64,000 nt of DNA. It comes from an uncultured Rhodospirillales bacterium (GTDB taxonomy: Bacteria > Pseudomonadota > Alphaproteobacteria > CACIAM-22H2). The notes below the pieces were generated by a model. It was not told the origin of the DNA and ran no database searches. It was given only the letters and a program-made list of their open reading frames with translations. How positions within the stretch are numbered: the first letter of the stretch is position 1; each line of letters opens with the position of its first letter. This document shows positions 25,629-34,099 of this stretch, in pieces. The stretch is taken from contig CALANV010000014.1 of the NCBI GenBank assembly GCA_937926175.1, forward strand, positions 1 through 64,000. Reading direction: 5' to 3'. The position numbers and the translations under genes are program-made.

Positions 25629-26666
25629 ATGGAGATTCGGGACGGTTTCATCGGTACGGTCGGCAACACGCCGCTCATCCGCCTTCGTCGCGCCTCGGAG
25701 CTGACGGGCTGCAATATCCTGGGAAAGGCGGAGTTCCTCAATCCCGGCGGGTCGGTCAAGGATCGCGCCGCCCTCTACATCGTCAAGGACGCCGAAGAGC
25801 GTGGCCTCCTGCGACCCGGTGGAGTCATCGTCGAGGGTACGGCCGGCAACACGGGAATAGGTCTTGCACTTGTCGCTAACGCCCGCGGTTATCGCACCGT
25901 CATCGTAATGCCCGACACTCAGAGCCAGGAGAAGAAAGACATTCTCCGTCAGATCGGCGCGGAACTCAGACTGGTACCGGCCGTCCCCTACGCCAATCCG
26001 AACAACTACGTGAAGGTCTCCGGACGTCTCGCGGAAGAGATCGCCCGCACGAATCCAAATGGTGCGATCTGGGCCAATCAGTTTGACAACATTGCCAACC
26101 GGCGGGCCCACTACGAGACCACGGGACCGGAGATCTGGACACAGACGGATGGGAAGATCGACGGGTTCATCTGCGCGGTCGGGACCGGCGGGACGCTTGC
26201 CGGCGTGGCCATGTTCCTCAAGGAGCGCAACCCGCGGATCCGTATTGGGCTTGCCGATCCAATGGGCGCCGCGCTCTATCACTACTACGCCCATGGCACG
26301 CTGAAGGCGGAAGGCAGCTCGATCACCGAGGGAATCGGACAAAGCCGCATCACTAAGAACCTCGAAGGGCTGGAGGTCGATTATCCGTTCCAGATTCCCG
26401 ATACCGAGGCCGTGCCGGTGATCTTCGATCTTCTCAAGGAAGAAGGCCTCTTCCTCGGCGGCTCCAGTGGCATCAACGTCGCGGGTGCGATTCGCCTCGC
26501 CCGCGAGATGGGGCCCGGACACACGATCGTCACGGTCCTCTGTGATGGCGGCCAGCGCTATGCGAGCCGTCTATTCAACCCGGAATTCCTCCGCTCGAAG
26601 CAGTTGCCGGTGCCGGACTGGCTCGAGCGTCCCGACACCATTCCGGTTCCGACACCCCTTATCTGA
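25629..26666 (+). CDS. Cysteine synthase A-like PLP enzyme
   Basis: 345-residue fold-type II PLP enzyme. The Schiff-base lysine is K44 in NPGGSVKDRAAL, the phosphate loop is GTGGTLAG, and the C-terminal serine motif is LGGSSGIN. The asparagine loop reads T71-A-G-N-T-G76, where the classic CysK has TSGNTG, and the protein is about 25-35 residues longer than CysK. It would make cysteine from O-acetylserine and sulfide, but a different beta-replacement activity is possible. The stop codon lies in a 12-bp tandem duplication. Confidence 0.82.
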   Translation: MEIRDGFIGTVGNTPLIRLRRASELTGCNILGKAEFLNPGGSVKDRAALYIVKDAEERGLLRPGGVIVEGTAGNTGIGLALVANARGYRTVIVMPDTQSQEKKDILRQIGAELRLVPAVPYANPNNYVKVSGRLAEEIARTNPNGAIWANQFDNIANRRAHYETTGPEIWTQTDGKIDGFICAVGTGGTLAGVAMFLKERNPRIRIGLADPMGAALYHYYAHGTLKAEGSSITEGIGQSRITKNLEGLEVDYPFQIPDTEAVPVIFDLLKEEGLFLGGSSGINVAGAIRLAREMGPGHTIVTVLCDGGQRYASRLFNPEFLRSKQLPVPDWLERPDTIPVPTPLI

Positions 26667-26682
26667 CGGTTTATCTGACGGT
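26659..26682 (+). repeat. 12-bp tandem duplication spanning the cysteine synthase stop
   Basis: TTATCTGACGGT occurs twice head to tail (26659-26670 and 26671-26682) and is followed by an imperfect third form TTTACCTGACGG. The first copy contains the stop codon; the second repeats it in frame. Confidence 0.9.
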
Positions 26683-26954
26683 CAGTTTACCTGACGGCCG
26701 GGGCGGCCAGCCAGTCCGGGGCCGGCTTCGATCGTATCAATCCCCATACAATTCACAGGGCGGCTTCGTCTTCGCTGCCGACATGTGGTGTCGGCTATCC
26801 GGTATGCGCGACTTGGTCACAATCCGCCGGTGCGTGATACGCAGGACTACCATTTGAAGACGGGATGCCTGCCACCCGCGCCTAGTCCTGTCACCCGACG
26901 TCGCGGTAGTCATGAGCGACCCGACACGGGCTGCTGAACGGACTTGATCCGCTG

Positions 26955-27548
26955 TCACTCACGACTTTCCAGGCCCGATTCCCGCCCCCTTCGGCCCCGA
27001 GGGCCGCGCCGGCCGCGCGGCGTCACGAGCGGTCCCGGCCGGCCGATCAGCTCAAGCCCTGAATTCGTGAGCTGATAGCCGTCGCCGTAGGGCTGGATAT
27101 ACCCCTTCATAACCGCCACCCCGACGTCGCGCGGAAGATTGGCTGGCTCGGTCAGACGGGCGTCACGCATCAAGCGGCGTATGTCGTCGCGCCCGAACGG
27201 CCGCTTGTTCTCGTAAAGTTCAAGGTAAGCGGCCAGGACCAGAATTGTATCGGAGGATGTCTGGGGCTGCTTTTCCCGAAGATATTCAACGATGCTGGTA
27301 CGCCGCTCCGAACCCGCGACAGGCGGCACCGGCGGTTGAGCTGTCGGTGCCATTGTATGTCGAATCTTCGTCGCGGCGATACCGGACTCCGGACCACTGA
27401 CCACCAAGGCCATGATGGCGGGGAGCCAGCCGACCGGAATCTCGCGCACGAACTCGATCCCGCGCCCGGTTATTCGAACTGTTACTGTCTCTTCCGGCCC
27501 ATTCTTGAAGTCACTCTCGTCCGACGGGTTGGACGGGTTGGTTGCCAT
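26955..27548 (-). CDS. Unrecognised protein with helical middle domain and Arg/Gly-rich tail
   Basis: 197 residues from the ATG at 27548, which has an AAGGAG site. Residues 1-90 contain a short beta-like region (VTVRITGRGIEFVREIPVGW) and a Pro-rich spacer. Residues about 90-170 look like a compact helical, possibly winged-helix domain (IVEYLREKQPQTSSDTILVL, RPFGRDDIRRLMRDARL, GYIQPYGDGYQLTNSGLELI). The tail RGRRGPRGRRGRESG is strongly basic, as in nucleic-acid-binding RGG segments. It may be a DNA- or RNA-binding regulator, but this is inference from composition. A perfect palindrome lies 62 bases upstream. Confidence 0.65.
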   Translation of the reverse strand: MATNPSNPSDESDFKNGPEETVTVRITGRGIEFVREIPVGWLPAIMALVVSGPESGIAATKIRHTMAPTAQPPVPPVAGSERRTSIVEYLREKQPQTSSDTILVLAAYLELYENKRPFGRDDIRRLMRDARLTEPANLPRDVGVAVMKGYIQPYGDGYQLTNSGLELIGRPGPLVTPRGRRGPRGRRGRESGLESRE

Positions 27549-27609
27549 GGATATCTCCTTGCCTGCTGCAATCCTGCACAAGGCGCCGCTTGGCCCGACA
27601 CAACAAATA

Positions 27610-27621
27610 CATACATGTATG
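27610..27621. promoter_or_regulatory. 12-bp perfect palindrome upstream of the Arg/Gly-tailed protein gene
   Basis: CATACATGTATG is fully self-complementary and sits in an AT-richer patch within the divergent region 27549-27769. Related half-sites (TGTATGTGG, GACATACGG) occur just downstream. It could be an operator for autoregulation or for sseA. This is inferred from symmetry and position only. Confidence 0.45.
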
Positions 27622-27740
27622 CGCCTGTGAATTGTATGTGGACTTTGAATACGCAAATTGTAGACAGACATACGGGCGAGGTGCCGGCCCTGTGGGAAAC
27701 CTGTGGGTATGTTATTGATCCGGTCATGTTTTCCTTCTAT

Positions 27741-27757
27741 GTGACAACGCTTGTCAC
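27741..27757 (+). promoter_or_regulatory. Inverted repeat immediately before the sseA ribosome site
   Basis: GTGACAA (27741-27747) and TTGTCAC (27751-27757) form a perfect 7-bp inverted repeat with a CGC centre, abutting the GGAGG of the sulfurtransferase gene. It could be an operator or an mRNA hairpin that affects initiation. Confidence 0.45.
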
Positions 27758-27769
27758 GGAGGATCCGTC

Positions 27770-28627
27770 ATGGACCGGAAGGATGTTCCGCCCCTCGTCG
27801 GAACGGACTGGCTCGCCGACAATCTCGGGCGCGACGATGTCGTCATCGTCGATGCGACGTACCACCTGCCGACCGCGAGGCGTGACGCGCGAGCGGAGTA
27901 CGAGGCCGCTCACATCCCGGGGGCACGCTTCTTCGATATCGATGCGATCGCCGACCAGGCTTCGCCCCTGCCCCACATGCTGCCGTCGCCTGAACAATTC
28001 GCCCGTGCGGCCGAGGCGATGGGCATTGGCGAGGGCGATCACGTCGTCGCCTACGACACCTATGGCCTGATGAGCGCGGCGCGGGCGTGGTGGATGCTGC
28101 GTGTTTTCGGGCACGACCGGGTATCGGTCCTCGATGGCGGGCTGCCGAAATGGCAGCGCGAGGGGCGTCCCGTTACGGCCACTATCCCGGGACCGCCGCG
28201 CGCCCGGCGCTTCACGCCGCGGTTCCGCCCGGAACTCGTCCGCACGAAGGAGCAGCTCCTGTCGAACCTGACTAGCCGCGCAGAACAGGTCGTGGATGCG
28301 CGCGCCCCGGGGCGCTTCCACGGTACGCAGCCTGAACCACGTCCCGGGCTGCGCGCGGGCCACATTCCGGGCAGCCTCAACCTTCCCTACACGAACCTGA
28401 TCGACCCGGAAAAGCTGACCGTATTGCCCCCCGAACGGCTCCGCGAGGCGTTTGCTGCGTCGGGTGTCGATCCTGATCGGCCTGTCGTCGCCTCGTGCGG
28501 CTCGGGCGTTACGGCATGCGTGCTCGCATTGGGCTTGCATGTCATCGGCGCGAGAAGCATTGCCGTCTACGACGGCTCATGGTCCGAATGGGGTCTTCCC
28601 GGCGATACGCCCGTCGAGACCGGATGA
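27770..28627 (+). CDS. sseA: 3-mercaptopyruvate sulfurtransferase
   Basis: 285-residue two-domain rhodanese. The catalytic loop is C243-G-S-G-V-T in VASCGSGVTA, the form specific to mercaptopyruvate sulfurtransferases rather than thiosulfate rhodaneses. The inactive N-terminal domain includes HIPGARFFDIDAIAD, and the C-terminal domain includes GHIPGSLNLPY. It transfers sulfur from 3-mercaptopyruvate to thiophilic acceptors. GGAGG precedes the ATG. It overlaps the next acetyltransferase gene by four bases (ATGA). Confidence 0.93.
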   Translation: MDRKDVPPLVGTDWLADNLGRDDVVIVDATYHLPTARRDARAEYEAAHIPGARFFDIDAIADQASPLPHMLPSPEQFARAAEAMGIGEGDHVVAYDTYGLMSAARAWWMLRVFGHDRVSVLDGGLPKWQREGRPVTATIPGPPRARRFTPRFRPELVRTKEQLLSNLTSRAEQVVDARAPGRFHGTQPEPRPGLRAGHIPGSLNLPYTNLIDPEKLTVLPPERLREAFAASGVDPDRPVVASCGSGVTACVLALGLHVIGARSIAVYDGSWSEWGLPGDTPVETG

Positions 28628-29631
28628 CGCCATCGACACCGCCTCCTGGCCCGTCAAACCTTACGGTCCGGCCGTTCGCGGAGCCTGACCGCGACACGAT
28701 CCGCGCACTCTGGCTGGCAGCTTTTCCCGACTATGGCCGCGATGCGGACCGCGATATCGATTTCTGCCTGAGGACGGGGCATGCCGCGCTGTTCGTCGCC
28801 TGCATAGACGGCGCGGTCGTCGGCACGGTGATGGCTGGTCATGACGGGAATCGCGGCTGGCTCCATCGTGTCGCGGTCCGTCAGGACTTCCGTGGCCGTG
28901 GCATCGGCCGGCGGCTCGTTGCACACGCCGAGAGCTATCTCATCGGGCTGGGCGTGCCCAAGATCAACCTGCAGATTCGCGACACGAACGCCGACGTTCA
29001 GGGTTTCTATGAACGGCTCGGCTACACCGTGGAAGCACGCACCTCGATGGGCAAGCGGTTCACGGAGCCGTTACCCGATCCAGCCGACACCGGCGACGAA
29101 CCTCCGCCTGGCTATCTCCGTGTGGTGACGACCTATATGGAGGCACGCATGCCGCCCCGGGACCCGTCACCGCCGCCGCCGGCGCTTCGCCTTGCGGTCA
29201 TGCGTGCCGATTCGATCAGCGTTCCCTTTTACCGCTATCTCTACAACACCGTCGGCGCGCCTTGGGCGTGGTACGAACGCCGACGCATGACCGACGACGA
29301 TCTTGCGTCAATCGTGCGCCATCCCGAGGTCGACATCTTCGTCCTCTATGTCGGTGGCGAGCCGGCAGGCTATGCAGAGCTGGACCGGCGACGGATGCCG
29401 GAGATCGAGCTCGCCTATTTCGGGCTAATGCCACACTTTATCGGCCGTGGCCTCGGTCCTTGGTTTTTTCACTGGACCGTCGACGCCGCCTGGACCCACA
29501 ACCCCGCGCGCGTGTGGGTCCACACCTGCAATCTCGATCACCCGAAGGCATTCGCGCTGTACCAACGCGCGGGCTTCAGCCCCTATCATCAGGAGACGAA
29601 GCTGATCCGGGATCCGCGCCCGCTCTGCTGA
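28624..29631 (+). CDS. Double-GNAT acetyltransferase fusion
   Basis: 335 residues containing two GNAT domains. The first (about 15-155) resembles YpeA, with the acetyl-CoA signature VRQDFRGRGIGRRLVAHAE and the ending DVQGFYERLGYTVEARTSMGK. The second (about 175-335) resembles a separate alphaproteobacterial family, with FYRYLYNTVGAPWAWYERRR and an acetyl-CoA segment FIGRGLGPWFFHW. They are joined by a Pro-rich stretch (MPPRDPSPPPPA). The start is the ATG overlapping the sseA stop. Substrates are unknown; small molecules or protein N-termini are both plausible. Confidence 0.82.
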   Translation: MTPSTPPPGPSNLTVRPFAEPDRDTIRALWLAAFPDYGRDADRDIDFCLRTGHAALFVACIDGAVVGTVMAGHDGNRGWLHRVAVRQDFRGRGIGRRLVAHAESYLIGLGVPKINLQIRDTNADVQGFYERLGYTVEARTSMGKRFTEPLPDPADTGDEPPPGYLRVVTTYMEARMPPRDPSPPPPALRLAVMRADSISVPFYRYLYNTVGAPWAWYERRRMTDDDLASIVRHPEVDIFVLYVGGEPAGYAELDRRRMPEIELAYFGLMPHFIGRGLGPWFFHWTVDAAWTHNPARVWVHTCNLDHPKAFALYQRAGFSPYHQETKLIRDPRPLC

Positions 29632-29639
29632 CGCCGGCG

Positions 29640-30410
<771 letters not shown>

Positions 30411-30425
30411 ATGGGAACTCCCTCC

Positions 30426-31565
30426 TCAACGTTTGCGATGTCGCGACAACTCGACCTCGAGGTCCTGGCTGTACTTCGACATCCCGAAGCAGAAAACGAA
30501 ATAAAAGATCGCGACGAAGATGTAGGCTTCGACGCCGAACCCGCGCCACGCCGGCTCGTTGACCGATGTCTTGGCGGCATTGAGCAGGTCGAAGATGCCG
30601 ATGATCAGGACCAGCGAAGTATCCTTGAACAGGCCGATGAACGTGTTGACGAGCGGCGGTATGACGAGCCGCAATGCCTGCGGCAGAATGATGAAGACGG
30701 TCTTCTGCCAATACGACAAACCAAGGGCATCGGCGGCCTCATACTGCCCTTTCGGTATCGCCTGCAGGCCGCCGCGCACGACCTCGGCCAGATAGGCCGC
30801 CGCAAACATGATGATGGCTACCTGCGCCCGTAGCAGCTTGTCAACCGTCACCCCCTCGGGCAGGAAGAGAGGGAACATGACCGAAGCCATGAAAAGCAGG
30901 CTGACGAGCGGCACGCCTCTGATCAGCTCGATGTACGTCACGCACATCACGCGGATCGCCGGCATATCGGACCGCCGGCCGAGCGCAAGCAGGATCGAGA
31001 GCGGAAAGGCGATCGCAATACCAAAGGTTGACAGTATCAGCGTGATCGGCAGTCCGCCCCAGCGCTCCTGCCCCACGTAACGCAGTCCGAATACGCCGCC
31101 CCACATCAGAACACCGATGGCGACGAGTCCCAGTAGCCAGATTGCAATCAGCTTGCGGTTCCAGAACCGCCGCATGGCACTGACCACGTAGAGCGCGAGG
31201 AAGATCACGATCACCAGCGCGGGTCGCCAGTGCTCCTCATACGGATACGTGGCGAACATGATGAATCGGAACTTTTCGTTGATCAGTGCCCAGCATGCGC
31301 CGATTCCGCGGATATCGCGGCATGCCCGCGTGTCGTTGCCGGGGACTTCCCAGACCGCGTTGATGAGCCCCCACGACACGAGGTCGATTGCATACTTGAC
31401 GATGAAATAGATCAGCAACAGCGTGAGCGCCGTATTGAGCCAGCTGTTGAACAGATTGGCCCGCGCCCACTTCACCGGCGGGATATCGGCGAAGCTCCTT
31501 CCCGGCTGACCGGCCTTGGGACCGGCGAAGGTCGGACTGGTGTAGTGCGATTGCGTGTCGCTCAC
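30426..31565 (-). CDS. aapM: Amino-acid ABC transporter permease (AapM type)
   Basis: 379 residues from a GTG at 31565 that has GGAG seven bases upstream; an ATG at 31586 is in frame but would overlap aapQ. Several membrane helices are present, and the C-terminal half carries the ABC permease EAA loop (YEAADALGLSYWQKTVFIILP). The large N-terminal region, with cysteines in DTRACRDIRGIGACW, is characteristic of AapM compared with short HisM-type permeases. It pairs with AapQ in the inner membrane. The GTG starts two bases after the aapQ stop. Confidence 0.92.
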   Translation of the reverse strand: MSDTQSHYTSPTFAGPKAGQPGRSFADIPPVKWARANLFNSWLNTALTLLLIYFIVKYAIDLVSWGLINAVWEVPGNDTRACRDIRGIGACWALINEKFRFIMFATYPYEEHWRPALVIVIFLALYVVSAMRRFWNRKLIAIWLLGLVAIGVLMWGGVFGLRYVGQERWGGLPITLILSTFGIAIAFPLSILLALGRRSDMPAIRVMCVTYIELIRGVPLVSLLFMASVMFPLFLPEGVTVDKLLRAQVAIIMFAAAYLAEVVRGGLQAIPKGQYEAADALGLSYWQKTVFIILPQALRLVIPPLVNTFIGLFKDTSLVLIIGIFDLLNAAKTSVNEPAWRGFGVEAYIFVAIFYFVFCFGMSKYSQDLEVELSRHRKR

Positions 31566-31566
31566 G

Positions 31567-32763
31567 TCACCGCTCCACCAGCGCAATGTGCCGGTTGTAC
31601 CAGTTCATGAAGGCGGAAATCGACAGGCTGATCGTCAGGTATACCGCCATGATGATCGCAATGCCTTCGATTGCCTGGCCGGTCTGATTGAGCATCGTGT
31701 TGGCCACAGACACGATGTCGGGATAACCGATTGCAACGGCCAGTGAACTGTTCTTCGTCAGATTCAGATACTGGCTCGTCGTCGGCGGAACGATGACCCG
31801 CAACGCCTGCGGCAGCACGACGAGCCGCAGCACTTGGCCGCGTCGCAATCCCAGAGCAAGAGCCGCCTCCCATTGGCCCTGGTTCACGGCCAGGATTCCG
31901 CTGCGAACGATCTCCGCGATGAACGCGGCGGTGTAGGTCACAAGCCCGACGAGAAGCGCCGCAAATTCCGGCGTGAGCGTAACTCCTCCGACGAAATTGA
32001 AGCCGCGAAGTTCCGGCTGCTCGAGCGCGAAGGGTGCGCCGATTGCCATGAACGTGATCCCCGGCACGCCGAGAATCAGGGCTAAAGATACCCAGAGCAC
32101 CGGGAACTGCTGACCCGTCGACGCCTGACGCCGCTTCGCCCAGCGACTTACCGCAACGGCGGCAATTACCCCGATGACAAAAGCCCCAAGAACGTAGCCA
32201 TACCCGGGTTGCCAGAGGATCGCCGGCAGCTGAACCCCGCGATTGGACAGGAATACGCCCGGAAGCGGGGTTATCGCTTGCCGCGGCCCGGGAAACAAGT
32301 CACGGAACAGCGTCCACCAAAACAGGAGCTGCAGGAGCAACGGCAGATTACGCAGCACTTCCACGTAAACCCGTGCCGTCTGCGCCACCAGCCAGTTGCT
32401 GGAAAGCCGGGCGATGCCGACGATCGTACCGAGCAACGTCGCAAGCACGATCCCGATCAGTGCCACGCGCAGCGTGTTGAGAAGACCAACGAACAGGGCC
32501 CGGGCGTAGGTATCGGCCGGCGAGTACGGGATCACGCTCTCGCCGATCGGCAGCCCCGCTTCACGGTCAAGAAACCCGAAACCGGTCGCAATCCGCCGTG
32601 TCTCGAGGTTCTCGATCGTGTTGCTGACCAGATACCAAACGACGAGACCGACCGCGCCGACCACCACGATCTGATAAAGGATCGCCCGAACGGTCGGGTT
32701 ATTGAGCGACAAATTGACGCCGGCCGTTGGCGGGCGGCGGACGGTCTGCGGCCTGGATGCCAT
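31567..32763 (-). CDS. aapQ: Amino-acid ABC transporter permease (AapQ type)
   Basis: 398-residue inner-membrane permease. It starts MASRPQTVRRPPTAG, has a first membrane helix near 28-48, and the EAA loop WEAALALGLRRGQVLRLVVLP near the C-terminus. Length and the long periplasmic insertion fit AapQ of general L-amino-acid importers (Rhizobium Aap, BztB). It lies downstream of aapJ across a 96-base gap containing two hairpins. Confidence 0.93.
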   Translation of the reverse strand: MASRPQTVRRPPTAGVNLSLNNPTVRAILYQIVVVGAVGLVVWYLVSNTIENLETRRIATGFGFLDREAGLPIGESVIPYSPADTYARALFVGLLNTLRVALIGIVLATLLGTIVGIARLSSNWLVAQTARVYVEVLRNLPLLLQLLFWWTLFRDLFPGPRQAITPLPGVFLSNRGVQLPAILWQPGYGYVLGAFVIGVIAAVAVSRWAKRRQASTGQQFPVLWVSLALILGVPGITFMAIGAPFALEQPELRGFNFVGGVTLTPEFAALLVGLVTYTAAFIAEIVRSGILAVNQGQWEAALALGLRRGQVLRLVVLPQALRVIVPPTTSQYLNLTKNSSLAVAIGYPDIVSVANTMLNQTGQAIEGIAIIMAVYLTISLSISAFMNWYNRHIALVER

Positions 32764-32785
32764 GCGCTGGTCCTACGGTGTCGTG

Positions 32786-32850
32786 GCCGGGGGCAACGCG
32801 CCCCCGGCGCCCGAACCGGTCGCTCGGCGCGGGTTACACGCCGAGCGACC
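32786..32850 (-). promoter_or_regulatory. Two hairpins between aapJ and aapQ
   Basis: A perfect 12-bp stem (32818-32829 with 32839-32850, nine-base loop) lies just after aapJ, and a 9-bp stem (32786-32794 with 32800-32808, five-base loop) lies closer to aapQ. Neither has a T-run on the minus strand. Such structures often protect the 3' end of binding-protein mRNA and lower permease expression. Confidence 0.7.
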
Positions 32851-32859
32851 GCCTAGCCA

Positions 32860-33876
32860 TCAGCGGATCGGCATCGGGTACATCAAGCCCCCGTCCCTCC
32901 AGAGCTTGTTGATGCCGCGTTCGATGCCGAGCGGCGCGATGTTGCGCTCGTAGCTCTCGGCATAGTTCCCGACCTGCTTGACGATGTTGTAAGCCCACTT
33001 GTTGTCGACGCCGAGCATCTTGCCGAAGTCACCGGTCGCCCCGACGAAGCGCTGGATCGACGGGTTCTGGCTGTTCAGGTGCTCGTCGATGTTCTTCGAA
33101 GTGAGCCCAAGTTCCTCGGCCTCGAGCATCGCATACAACGACCACCTGACGATATCCGCCCACCTGTCGTCACCTTGGCGAACCGACGGTCCGAGCGGTT
33201 CCTTCGAGATCACCTCGGGCAGGATCACGTGATCGTCCGGGTTCGGTGCCTGCGCCATGCGCGTCGATGCGAGCCCCGAAACGTCGGTCGTATAGACGTC
33301 GCATCGTCCGGCGAAGTAGGCGCCCGTCACCTCCGCGAGAAGCTCGATCACGACCGGCGTAAACTCCATGTTGTTCGCACGGAAATAATCCGTGAGGTTG
33401 AGTTCCGTGGTCGTGCCGGGCTGGACACACACCGAAGCGCCGTTGAGTTCCTTCGCGCTCTTCACGCCCAGCTTCTTCGGCACCATGAACCCTTGGCCGT
33501 CGTAAAAGTTCACGCCGACGAAATCGATACCGAGCGATGCATCGCGGCTCAACGTCCAGGTTGTATTCCGTGACAGGATATCGATCTCGCCGGATTGCAG
33601 TGCCGTGAAACGCTGCTGTGCAGTCAGCGGTGTGAAGCGAACCTTGTTCGCGTCGCCCAGCACGGCGGCGGCAACAGCCCGGCACACGTCGACGTCAATC
33701 CCGCGCCAAACTCCCTGGCTGTCGGGGGCCGAAAACCCGGGTAACCCGGTGTTCACCCCGCATTGGACGAAATCCTTTGCCTTCACGGCGTCGAGCGTCG
33801 ACTGCTGCGCGCTCGCCGGCGCCGCAGTCGCGATCATCAGTGCGGCTCCCGCCGCGACCAATCCGAGGTATTTCAT
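32860..33876 (-). CDS. aapJ: Amino-acid ABC transporter periplasmic binding protein (AapJ type)
   Basis: 338 residues. The signal peptide MKYLGLVAAGAALMIATAAP is cleaved near ASA-Q. The mature protein shows VQCGVNTGLPGFSAPDSQG and WRGIDVDVCRAVAAAVLGD, the ligand-binding entry of family-3 solute-binding proteins, with the AapJ/BztA-type arrangement DILSRNTTWTLSRD. It captures L-amino acids of broad specificity in the periplasm. The ATG at 33876 has a GGAAGGG site. It heads the aapJQMP operon, which is transcribed away from the MetC-like gene. Confidence 0.94.
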   Translation of the reverse strand: MKYLGLVAAGAALMIATAAPASAQQSTLDAVKAKDFVQCGVNTGLPGFSAPDSQGVWRGIDVDVCRAVAAAVLGDANKVRFTPLTAQQRFTALQSGEIDILSRNTTWTLSRDASLGIDFVGVNFYDGQGFMVPKKLGVKSAKELNGASVCVQPGTTTELNLTDYFRANNMEFTPVVIELLAEVTGAYFAGRCDVYTTDVSGLASTRMAQAPNPDDHVILPEVISKEPLGPSVRQGDDRWADIVRWSLYAMLEAEELGLTSKNIDEHLNSQNPSIQRFVGATGDFGKMLGVDNKWAYNIVKQVGNYAESYERNIAPLGIERGINKLWRDGGLMYPMPIR

Positions 33877-34099
33877 GTCACCCTTCCCTGTTACGAATGT
33901 TGTGCCGCTGGCGTGTACCCGCCGTTTCCGGCCCTCGGACGAATTTCCTTCGTCTCTAGGGATTACGCCAAGCAACGGCCTTGAGAGCCACGCTTAACAT
34001 AACATGTATTTGATTCTCAAGGCAGGGTTGCCGGCTCGATGTTGGCGCGGCCGGCCGACGGTGCCATTATGAGCACTCAATCCCCTTCAGATCTGCGAC

